Positions 15,061-21,771 of a stretch of 21,771 bases of DNA are shown here, in pieces. Below the pieces are notes generated by a model, which saw only the letters and a program-made list of their open reading frames with translations, was not told the origin of the DNA and searched no databases. Location: the NCBI GenBank assembly GCA_009885275.1, contig VFKY01000343.1, forward strand, positions 1 through 21,771, in the 5' to 3' direction. The stretch comes from Verrucomicrobiota bacterium (GTDB taxonomy: Bacteria; Verrucomicrobiota; Verrucomicrobiia; Verrucomicrobiales; Verrucomicrobiaceae). Position 1 is the stretch's first letter. The number at the start of each line of letters is the position of its first letter. A program made the position numbers and the translations under genes.

Positions 15061-15942
15061 ATGAGATTTGCCGCGTGCCTCACTGGTCTTCTTCTTCTTC
15101 ACTCTCCGCTCAAATCAGCGGATGAATCGAATATACGTCGTGATTTAGACCGCGCCTATTCTTCATGGCGAGATGCCATTATCGCGCATGATATTTCTGG
15201 GTGGCAAAAAACTACAGCCACCTACCGCCAACTGCTGACTCGTAATCTCATTGTAAGTCAAAAACAGCCTTTCCCTGAAGCTATGTTTGATTTGCCTATC
15301 AGGCCGCCAGAAACCAATACGCTGCGTTTTATCAAATCAGAGGTCAAGAACGATACTGCACACCTAATATATTTTGGTAAAGTTGATGTAGGACTTGTTG
15401 AGTCAGACGAAATCCCTCAATCCATTCTCATTTTAAAGTTCGTTAAGGAATCTACCGTATGGAAATTTGATACGACTCGTATGGTAACTCTAGCCAATGC
15501 CCCAGAGGTATTGGCAGAGCTAACATCAGGCGGTAACTCCTCGTTCATAAATGAACCCGTCTTCAACCCAAGCGGCATTGTGCCTGTCACCGCAAAACCC
15601 TGCCCTCAACCAGATCGAATTGGCGTTTTAAGAGTCGTTTCATTTGGATATGAAGCGCAAGCAACCGTTAATGGCTATGAAGTGGCAACTGTGCAAGATA
15701 ACGCTGAGGAACATATCATCATTGGTGGCCTTAGGAACGGCGACAACCCGCTTACACTAACTGTAAAACAAACGCCAATCCCAGATGGTGCCAAGCGAGT
15801 TCTTGAACTTGATGCTCTTGTATTAACTGGTAGCGAAAAAAATCCGACTTATCACGTATTCAGTTGGAGAGCAGAAAATCATCCTTCTCCAGCGGTTGCT
15901 AATCATATTATTAATGTTAGTCGCCTCACGATGCGCGAATAA
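15061..15942 (+). CDS. Exported protein of unknown function
   Basis: 293 residues, not recognised. A signal peptide is clear (MRFAACLTGLLLLHSPLKSA, cleavage about residue 20), with no lipobox cysteine at the cleavage point. Residues about 23-142 have the pattern of an NTF2/SnoaL-like alpha+beta fold: two N-terminal helices (RRDLDRAYSSWRDAIIAHDI, then GWQKTTATYRQLLTRN) followed by strands ending ILILKFVKESTVWKFD. A second part (about 165-293) looks all-beta, with repeated strand-turn patterns (VLRVVSFGYEAQATVNGYEV) suggesting a beta-sandwich. It diverges from the hydrolase and converges on the AsmA-like gene with 33 bp between, so it is probably a single-gene transcript. The fold assignments are guesses from pattern. 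Confidence 0.8.
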   Translation: MRFAACLTGLLLLHSPLKSADESNIRRDLDRAYSSWRDAIIAHDISGWQKTTATYRQLLTRNLIVSQKQPFPEAMFDLPIRPPETNTLRFIKSEVKNDTAHLIYFGKVDVGLVESDEIPQSILILKFVKESTVWKFDTTRMVTLANAPEVLAELTSGGNSSFINEPVFNPSGIVPVTAKPCPQPDRIGVLRVVSFGYEAQATVNGYEVATVQDNAEEHIIIGGLRNGDNPLTLTVKQTPIPDGAKRVLELDALVLTGSEKNPTYHVFSWRAENHPSPAVANHIINVSRLTMRE

Positions 15943-15975
15943 ATATGACCTGCGTTTGATAAAATCATAGACGCG

Positions 15976-17385
15976 TTACTTGCCAAGCAATCCCTGAAGC
16001 AAGCTTTTCCCTGCGTCCTTGAGTAAGTCTTTAGCATCATTAAGCAGGCTATCCATATCAACCTCAGGCTTTGACAAACTACCCTTGGATTTGAAGGGTA
16101 AGACGATGCGCATTTTATCATCCATCAACGTGGTGCCGAGCACACCCAAACCGACTGATGCTAGGCTTTCACCATATTTTGCACTGAGCGCAATTTTTGC
16201 ACCAGCAAGAAGTTGCGCGCTCAAGTCTTCGCTTAAGATCAGTTTGGCACGTACAAGATGCATATCTTGTTGGGCGTTGAACCAACTTTTCTCCAGTAGC
16301 GTGATTTCGTATTGAGGAAAAACAAGTTTAGTGTCCTGCTTTATAAAAAGTTTACCGCGAACTTGATGAATTTTTGTACTCGCATCTTCTTGAAGAACGC
16401 CGCCCAAAGCAATACCTCCAAGCTCTAAGCCGTAATCATTCAATTTCTTAAGGTCCTTCTTATCTAACTGTTGTGTAAGCAAAGCACCGCCAACTAGACC
16501 TCCTTTTTTTACCTTTACCTCAAGATTAAGATCAGGACTCCATTCCCCCGTGTTCTCATCAAAAGGTCTCATTGATCCACTCCCGGTAAGGTTGAAGTTT
16601 GCAACTTGGTCTTTCTGGTTCTTCTCTTCGATGCGTATGCCTCCTTCAAAATAAAAACCACAACGGTTGTGATTGACGAGGTCCGTTGGAACTACATCGA
16701 TGCCTTTGAGTTCGAATCGGACATTCTCGAATGTTATCTTTGAGCCATTTTTTTGACTCGTAACTTCCATTTTGGCATTTTTCATGCCCGCATCCTGAAC
16801 CGTGAGAGAAATACGCATATCTTCAGCTTTAAAGGGCGTGTTAGTCTCTTGCTTAACCTGCTCCGTTTTCTGCTTATCAGACTGCGTAATTTCTTTCTCA
16901 ATCAACGAAATATCATTTTTTAATGGTGCCTTAAAAAGCCCTTGTAACGTGCTTACGCCATTGTCATCGACTTCAGTTTTTGCAGTTAGATCAAGTATCT
17001 GTAGCTGCGATACATTAAGGCGACCACGAATGACATCTTCCAAAGCCACTGCCAAAATCACATGATTTGCCGCGATCAAAATGTTTTTTTCATCCAAGGC
17101 GGCCCTTTGCGAAATGGGTTTGCCGACTTCTCCATCACGTATGGAAAACTTTATCCCCCGCAATTCAACGCTGGCCGGTGAGCTGAAGAGGCTGACACTT
17201 GTACTGTCTAAACTAACACGGCAGTTCCATTGGGCCTCCAATTTTTTGATAATAGAATCGCGTTCAAATCGACTTTTTAGCCATGCTTGACCGATTAACA
17301 CCCCAGCCAAAACAAGAGCAATCGGTACAGCAATAAAAATAAGCGCCTTTTTCTTCATAAACCCAACATACTTCAAGGTTTTCAT
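15976..17385 (-). CDS. AsmA-like anchored envelope protein
   Basis: 469 residues. One N-terminal membrane helix (about 13-34) follows a basic start, and the rest should be outside the cytoplasm. Early residues VSLDSTSVSLFSSPASVELRGIKFSI match the AsmA/YhjG-type opening, in which a strand pattern ends with a short loop and 'L.G+.' motif. The end, KSKGSLSKPEVDMDSLLNDA, followed by a helical LLKDAGKSLLQGLLGK, is the usual C-terminus of AsmA-like proteins. A charged, possibly coiled segment lies at about 157-186. The family forms elongated beta structures linked to lipid transport and outer-membrane homeostasis. Start is uncertain: Met10 (17358) is equally possible, and neither has a Shine-Dalgarno. 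It diverges from gltX over 66 bp. Confidence 0.75.
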   Translation of the reverse strand: MKTLKYVGFMKKKALIFIAVPIALVLAGVLIGQAWLKSRFERDSIIKKLEAQWNCRVSLDSTSVSLFSSPASVELRGIKFSIRDGEVGKPISQRAALDEKNILIAANHVILAVALEDVIRGRLNVSQLQILDLTAKTEVDDNGVSTLQGLFKAPLKNDISLIEKEITQSDKQKTEQVKQETNTPFKAEDMRISLTVQDAGMKNAKMEVTSQKNGSKITFENVRFELKGIDVVPTDLVNHNRCGFYFEGGIRIEEKNQKDQVANFNLTGSGSMRPFDENTGEWSPDLNLEVKVKKGGLVGGALLTQQLDKKDLKKLNDYGLELGGIALGGVLQEDASTKIHQVRGKLFIKQDTKLVFPQYEITLLEKSWFNAQQDMHLVRAKLILSEDLSAQLLAGAKIALSAKYGESLASVGLGVLGTTLMDDKMRIVLPFKSKGSLSKPEVDMDSLLNDAKDLLKDAGKSLLQGLLGK

Positions 17386-17451
17386 CTGAAAAGTCCACAG
17401 TTCATCAGTCCACTAGTTGCACATAGGACTAAGACGTTTCACTATCAAGGA

Positions 17452-18831
17452 ATGAGTGAGAACATTAGAGTCCGTTTTGCCCCGTCACCCACAGGCTATC
17501 TTCATGTCGGGGGTGCTCGCACCGCTTTATTTAACTGGCTTTTCGCACGACGACACGGCGGAAAATTCATTCTTCGCATTGAAGATACGGATCAAGCCAG
17601 GAACACCGATGAAGCCATGAAAGCTATTTTTGAAGGTCTTAAATGGCTGGGGCTGGATTGTGATGAAGGCCCAGAGACTGGCGGTGATTATGGCCCTTAC
17701 TACCAAAGTCAAAGACAAGACATCTATGACGCCTATATGAGTAAGCTAGAAGCAACGGGGCGTGTTTATACAGAAGAAAACGGGGCGGTGCGTTTTAAAT
17801 TCTCCCGCATCCCCATTGTCATTCCGGACCTTGTCTGCGGCGATGTAACGTTTGCCGCTACAGAGGAGCCGGACATGACGCTGCGCCGGCCCGATGGTAG
17901 TTACATTTTTCACTTTGTAAATGTTGTCGATGATATTGAAATGCGTATCAGCCACGTCTTTCGCGGTGAAGATCATCTCTCTAACACTTGGAAGCACATT
18001 GATTTATACCATGCCTTCGGAGTTGAGGCTCCACGTTTTGGTCACATCCCTTTACTTCTAAATCCTAGTGGTTCAAAAATGAGTAAACGCGATGAGGGCG
18101 CCAGCATCGAAAGCTACATTCAAGCAGGCTTTCACCCCAATGCCGTCTTCAATTATCTCTGCCTCCTTGGTTGGACACCTAAAACCGAAGGCGAATTGAT
18201 AACAAGTGAGCAAGCGTCTCAAATATTTGATATTTCAGAAATCCACCATAGCAATGCGCGGTTCGATATGGTGAAATGCAAATGGTTAAATCAGCACTAT
18301 ATGCGTGCGCTCGATCCTGATGAACTGGATACCTTCGTTCGAAAAGTAGCTCAATTAGCCCTTCCGACAACCCATTGTGATACTAAGGAAAGCGCTTTGT
18401 TGTGGCAGCTTCAACAGCTCAATCTTACAACGGTTTCGCCAGCCGTTTCTTCCGCCGCCTTCCAGAGCGTGAAGGAAAAGGTTTCTCTCGCCACAGAGTT
18501 CGCTCCATGGGTCCATTTTTTCTTCCGTGATGATTTTCTCATCGATGAGGAAGTGCGGACCAAACTTACGGCTATTCCTCAAGCTGCCTCCCTTCTGACT
18601 GCGCTGCATCACAGTCTAAAGAATGCAACGACATGGGATGAGACAAACATAACAACGATAGTCACGGAAGTGGCAGCGGAGCAGAAAGTTAAACCAGGCG
18701 CCCTTATGCCTTTGCTACGTTTTTCACTCAGTGGTCAAACTCGTGGCCCCGATGTGAAAATCATGATGAACATCCTCGGTCAAAACAGCACTACGACACG
18801 AATTGAACGCCTCATAACCATTCTGTCATAG
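17452..18831 (+). CDS. gltX: Glutamyl-tRNA synthetase, short form without the zinc-binding segment
   Basis: 459 residues, class I synthetase. The HIGH-equivalent HVGG is at 18-21 (APSPTGYLHVGGARTALFNW), KMSKR is at 209-213, and the conserved VFRGEDHLSNTWKHIDLYHA-type helix is at about 169-188. The region from about 290 onward is the helical anticodon-binding part. Between GRVYTEENG (103-111) and AVRFKFS (112-118) the usual stretch with CxC...CxH zinc ligands is missing, about 35 residues compared with the Thermus enzyme. The catalytic signatures are intact, so the gene should be active. Whether it also charges tRNA-Gln cannot be told here. This is the one gene in the window with a purine-rich AAGGA at its start, but it abuts the ATG directly. 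aroE follows after 4 nt. Confidence 0.97.
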   Translation: MSENIRVRFAPSPTGYLHVGGARTALFNWLFARRHGGKFILRIEDTDQARNTDEAMKAIFEGLKWLGLDCDEGPETGGDYGPYYQSQRQDIYDAYMSKLEATGRVYTEENGAVRFKFSRIPIVIPDLVCGDVTFAATEEPDMTLRRPDGSYIFHFVNVVDDIEMRISHVFRGEDHLSNTWKHIDLYHAFGVEAPRFGHIPLLLNPSGSKMSKRDEGASIESYIQAGFHPNAVFNYLCLLGWTPKTEGELITSEQASQIFDISEIHHSNARFDMVKCKWLNQHYMRALDPDELDTFVRKVAQLALPTTHCDTKESALLWQLQQLNLTTVSPAVSSAAFQSVKEKVSLATEFAPWVHFFFRDDFLIDEEVRTKLTAIPQAASLLTALHHSLKNATTWDETNITTIVTEVAAEQKVKPGALMPLLRFSLSGQTRGPDVKIMMNILGQNSTTTRIERLITILS

Positions 18832-18835
18832 TCAT

Positions 18836-19747
18836 ATGCCAAAGCCATTTTACACGCTCGATGATCTTCGCCATTGGGATGATCTTTCAGGTACGTTTGA
18901 ACCACCAGCAAAACTTGCAGTCATTGGTGACCCCATCGCTCATTCAAAGTCACCTCAAATGCACAATCCAGCACTAGTAGCTCAAGGTATTGCTGCTCAA
19001 TATATCCGCGTGCAAATTCCAACTGGTTGTGTACGAGAATCGCTACAGTTATTTGCGCAACATGGTTTCCTTGGGGTAAATTGTACCATTCCGCATAAGT
19101 TTGAGGCCTTATCTGTCATGGACACCACTGATCATTTGGCCATGCAATTAGGTGCCGTCAATACCGTAGCCATTCGCAACGGTAAATTAATAGGATACAA
19201 TACTGATGGCCCCGGTTTTCTCCGTTCCGCTGCGGAAGCTTTTGGTAAGGAAGTGCATGAGTTGAGAGTGCTGGTTATCGGTGCAGGTGGTGGTGCAGGA
19301 CGTGCGGTGGCCATGCAATGCGCCATTGAGAAGTGTCCGGAACTCGTATTGGTAAATCGCACTTTTGATAAACTTCATGACCTTGTAATCGCTTGTCACC
19401 TGACTTCATCTTCTACAAAAGTTATTCTAGGTGAATGGTCCAATGAAAAACTCAAATCCTTGCTTGGAAATGTTGATCTCGTGGTAAACGCCACCCCCCT
19501 TGGAATGAACCAAGGAGACAACCTTCCCTTTGATCCGAGGCTGTTAACCAACAGACATCTTGTCTACGACATGGTGTATCGCGGTGAAGGAGACACTTCA
19601 TTGATCGAAGCTGCTAAATCTGTTGGAGCCAAGACTTGCAGCGGCTTAGCCTTATTGCTTCATCAAGGCGCTCTGTCATTTCAGCATTGGTTCGGTAGCC
19701 CTGCGCCTTTTGAAGTCATGAAAAAGGCTTTATTTGTCAAAGATTGA
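18836..19747 (+). CDS. aroE: Shikimate dehydrogenase
   Basis: 303 residues. It reduces 3-dehydroshikimate to shikimate with NADPH in aromatic amino acid synthesis. The substrate domain has GDPIAHSKSPQMHN (31-44; S37 and S39 bind shikimate), catalytic K88 in NCTIPHKFEA, and D124 in YNTDGPG. The NADP domain has GAGGGAGRA (149-157) and an NRT motif (174-176) that favours NADP. The end includes GLALLLHQGALSFQHWFG, as in the family. About 26 residues precede the normal beginning of the enzyme (MPKPFYTLDDLRHWDDLSG...), a small extension of unknown role. The start is fixed by the 4-nt gap after gltX, which implies co-transcription and possibly translational coupling. Its last 18 bp overlap the end of the convergent downstream gene. 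Confidence 0.97.
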   Translation: MPKPFYTLDDLRHWDDLSGTFEPPAKLAVIGDPIAHSKSPQMHNPALVAQGIAAQYIRVQIPTGCVRESLQLFAQHGFLGVNCTIPHKFEALSVMDTTDHLAMQLGAVNTVAIRNGKLIGYNTDGPGFLRSAAEAFGKEVHELRVLVIGAGGGAGRAVAMQCAIEKCPELVLVNRTFDKLHDLVIACHLTSSSTKVILGEWSNEKLKSLLGNVDLVVNATPLGMNQGDNLPFDPRLLTNRHLVYDMVYRGEGDTSLIEAAKSVGAKTCSGLALLLHQGALSFQHWFGSPAPFEVMKKALFVKD

Positions 19748-21523
19748 TTTTTCCCCTTTGTCTCCAACCTTGAGGTAGCGGTAATAAACCTCGAGCATGA
19801 GTGTACAAAATGCTGTGGCCTGAATTTTATCGCCACCTGCCATAGCACTGCTATGCGACCAGCTACCATCTTTGGATTGGTTTTTTAAAATTTCAGGCTG
19901 CGCTGTGTCATTCCAATACTGCCATTCTTCTCCACCATTTTGAAAGAAAATTTGTGAGTAATAATACCAAGAATAAAGCAAATGCCTAAATTCACCTGAA
20001 TATATTGGAGGCTCCTTGAGAAACATTTCATGAGCAAATTTAACACCTTTCCTTGAAGCAGCGGACTTGTTTGTTGCCAGCATTTGCAGGCCAAGAACGC
20101 CTGCGCCAGTCAATCCCCATTGGTGATATGCCGCTTCACGATTAGTTGTGCCATAGCCCCCATCAACAGTTTTCACACTGTCAATATAATCAATCACATT
20201 CGAAATAGCAGAATGCAGACCTTCAATTTTAAGGCTGGTTAATTTGGCCGCTTTGAGCGCCTGATACTGCCAACCCGTGACCGACAAGTCATCACGACTG
20301 TTGCCATAAGTACCTAATTCTGAGTTATAACACCAACCACCTGTTTTGCGTTGGCTCTCAATAATGACCTTTACGCCGCCCTCAAACGCTTCTCTCATGC
20401 CGGGCAATGATTTATTCCCCAGTCTGGCCAAAATATACATTTCACCTAAAGCATAAGTAGCTATGCCATGCTCATATACGGCCCCATTTCCAGTGGTGGC
20501 TTCTGAAAAAAGTTGATGCGGGTTCTTCTTCTGTAACTCGATGAGATACATAATTCCCTTCATAACCGTATCACCATATATCGGAGAGTCCGGTGTCTCA
20601 CAGCGCCCAAAATAGCACAGAAGCGCAAGTCCTGTCATGGCGCCTTTACTGTTCTCACCCCAAGATCCATCGTAATTTTGCTTGGTTTTCAAATATTCCA
20701 AAGCAGAGCTGACAGCATTCTCACACTCAGGCAATCCTCCGTTTTCTTTTAGCTTCAAAAGTCTTTCAGTGATATCACAGCGACTTCTTAATGTCGGAGG
20801 CAACGCGTTAAGAGGGTTAACCTTAAACACCTTAAGCATATTGTTCACTGTATGAACTTGCGGTGTGCCCCCCACGGCAGATAACCCGCCACCGAATCCA
20901 CCACTCGACTGCTTTACCTTCATCAAGGTGCTAGCCTCAGGTAATTCAATGTTTTCAAGTGGTACGTCTGGTAAAGCAATGCTCGCGGTTGTCGAATTGC
21001 TCACCAAACGCTTCAGAGGCGTTTGACTATTAATATTTAGTCTCTTCTTCTCGAGTGATTGATAAGCGAGTTGCTGCGATGCCTCCTGACGCTGAAGGTT
21101 TACGGCACCCGAAATAAACTCCACTTTCTCTTCCTTAACGATCGTCTCAACAATGAAATAGGCTGCAATAAGTATGCCAGTGTGAATCAGCAAGCTCAGC
21201 ATGAAGGATCCACCTCCTACTTTGCGCCAATAGGTTACGAACGCGTTTCTTTCAATTGCTGGCGTAGGTGGCACATAATAAGTGTCAGGAGTGTAAATTG
21301 ATGGAACCTCATACCTCGTCTGTATTGGCACAATTAATGGTTCAGAGTATGCAGGTTGCGCGTATGCGGGCATTATAGGAAACGCCATCTCCGGCAGACT
21401 CGATCCTGATGATTTTGATTCGGCCTTCGATTTCAGTATTGACTCTTCATTCGAAATATAGGAATATTGATTATTATTCATTATATTATTATGGGTAAAT
21501 ACTTTGTTTGGATTACTTTCCAT
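19730..21523 (-). CDS. Membrane-anchored prenyltransferase/squalene-oxidase repeat protein
   Basis: 597 residues. Residues 1-95 are low-complexity (Asn/Ser-, then Pro/Tyr-rich) and should be cytoplasmic. WRKVGGGSFMLSLLIHTGIL leads into one membrane helix (about 104-128). A variable, Gly-containing linker reaches about 240. From about 265 to the end it has the repeats of the alpha/alpha-toroid fold found in squalene cyclases and prenyltransferases: QNYDGSWGE (282-290), TGGWCYN (394-400), VDGGYGTT (453-460) and SKDGSWSHS (550-558). No DxDD cyclase motif is seen in the toroid, so catalysis is doubtful and a binding role outside the cytoplasm is more likely. Such one-helix toroid proteins are common in Planctomycetota and Verrucomicrobiota but have no agreed function. 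Met15 (21481) is an alternative start. Confidence 0.83.
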   Translation of the reverse strand: MESNPNKVFTHNNIMNNNQYSYISNEESILKSKAESKSSGSSLPEMAFPIMPAYAQPAYSEPLIVPIQTRYEVPSIYTPDTYYVPPTPAIERNAFVTYWRKVGGGSFMLSLLIHTGILIAAYFIVETIVKEEKVEFISGAVNLQRQEASQQLAYQSLEKKRLNINSQTPLKRLVSNSTTASIALPDVPLENIELPEASTLMKVKQSSGGFGGGLSAVGGTPQVHTVNNMLKVFKVNPLNALPPTLRSRCDITERLLKLKENGGLPECENAVSSALEYLKTKQNYDGSWGENSKGAMTGLALLCYFGRCETPDSPIYGDTVMKGIMYLIELQKKNPHQLFSEATTGNGAVYEHGIATYALGEMYILARLGNKSLPGMREAFEGGVKVIIESQRKTGGWCYNSELGTYGNSRDDLSVTGWQYQALKAAKLTSLKIEGLHSAISNVIDYIDSVKTVDGGYGTTNREAAYHQWGLTGAGVLGLQMLATNKSAASRKGVKFAHEMFLKEPPIYSGEFRHLLYSWYYYSQIFFQNGGEEWQYWNDTAQPEILKNQSKDGSWSHSSAMAGGDKIQATAFCTLMLEVYYRYLKVGDKGEKSIFDK

Positions 21524-21771
21524 GCAAAGCTATAAACGTGCCATTTACGCTTGTCTATCATTAAGAAAGCTTAAACTGTTACATAATCGCAAATTAACTT
21601 AGCGATATGTTATTGCATATAATAGAGCTGGAGAAGTACGATCAATGGTTAAGCTGTTGTAAGCGAGCGCTTTAGCCTCAATCATAGTTTTGTGCAATTA
21701 TCCATAGCAACTCCCTTCATAATTATCACGCACGGCTCTTTGCTCAGAGCATGCCTTGAAGTCTAGAATTC
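21524..21771. other. Non-coding end of window, upstream of the cyclase-repeat gene
   Basis: No credible reading frame is seen in these 248 bp. It is A/T-rich near the gene. On the minus strand TTGATC (21645-21640), followed about 15-18 bp later by a TATTATATG stretch, could be a weak promoter with a leader of about 100 nt. A 5-bp hairpin GCTCT/AGAGC lies at 21735-21750. The window ends in an EcoRI sequence (21766-21771). Confidence 0.4.

Noticed and set aside
21766..21771. EcoRI sequence at the very end, suggesting a cloned insert
   Set aside because: Other EcoRI sites occur inside the window (for example 5512 and 7208), and the left end is not such a site, so nothing about origin can be concluded.
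1..21771. CRISPR arrays, insertion sequences, prophage, defence or biosynthetic clusters
   Set aside because: No spaced direct repeats, transposase or integrase motifs, terminal inverted repeats or recognisable defence genes were seen on either strand.

Overview
The window looks like ordinary chromosomal DNA from a bacterium of the PVC group, most likely Verrucomicrobiota. This placement is inference from protein character: a short-repeat LRR protein, secreted and cytosolic serine esterases, an ECF sigma factor next to a membrane anti-sigma/VWA protein, a squalene-cyclase-like repeat protein with one membrane anchor, and unusual synthetase architectures. GC is moderate by eye. Almost no start codon has a Shine-Dalgarno sequence. 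There are no phage genes, transposases, CRISPR arrays or plasmid functions.

Layout. 1-372: 3' end of an LRR protein. 574-2529 (-): threonyl-tRNA synthetase without a TGS domain. 2650-2726 (+): tRNA-Pro(UGG). 2850-7270 (+): YbjN-like protein, PH-domain membrane protein, ECF sigma factor, and anti-sigma/VWA fusion. 7311-7811 (-): macro-domain deacetylase. 7933-8805 (+): secreted esterase. 9063-10854 (-): rpmJ-rpsM-rpsK-rpsD, closed by a strong intrinsic terminator. 10981-13815 (-): secreted M16 metalloprotease. 13985-14851 (-): second alpha/beta hydrolase. 15061-15942 (+): exported protein of unknown function. 15976-17385 (-): AsmA-like anchored protein. 17452-19747 (+): gltX-aroE pair. 19730-21523 (-): prenyltransferase/squalene-oxidase-repeat membrane protein, overlapping the end of aroE by 18 bp. 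21524-21771: no gene seen.

How the genes fit together. Translation is the main theme (thrS, gltX, tRNA-Pro, four ribosomal proteins), with one shikimate-pathway step (aroE). A second theme is the cell envelope (M16 protease, AsmA-like protein, PH-domain protein, sigma/anti-sigma-VWA pair, cyclase-repeat protein). The clearest signalling unit is the sigma factor followed 31 nt later by a membrane protein with an anti-sigma-like head and a large extracytoplasmic VWA region.

No clearly new multi-gene system is visible. The most notable departures from textbook forms are ThrRS lacking TGS but carrying an insert of about 53 residues, GluRS lacking the zinc-binding segment, ribosomal protein S11 with a tail of about 69 residues that contains a tandem repeat, a ribosomal protein cluster detached from rpoA/rplQ, and the near absence of Shine-Dalgarno sites.
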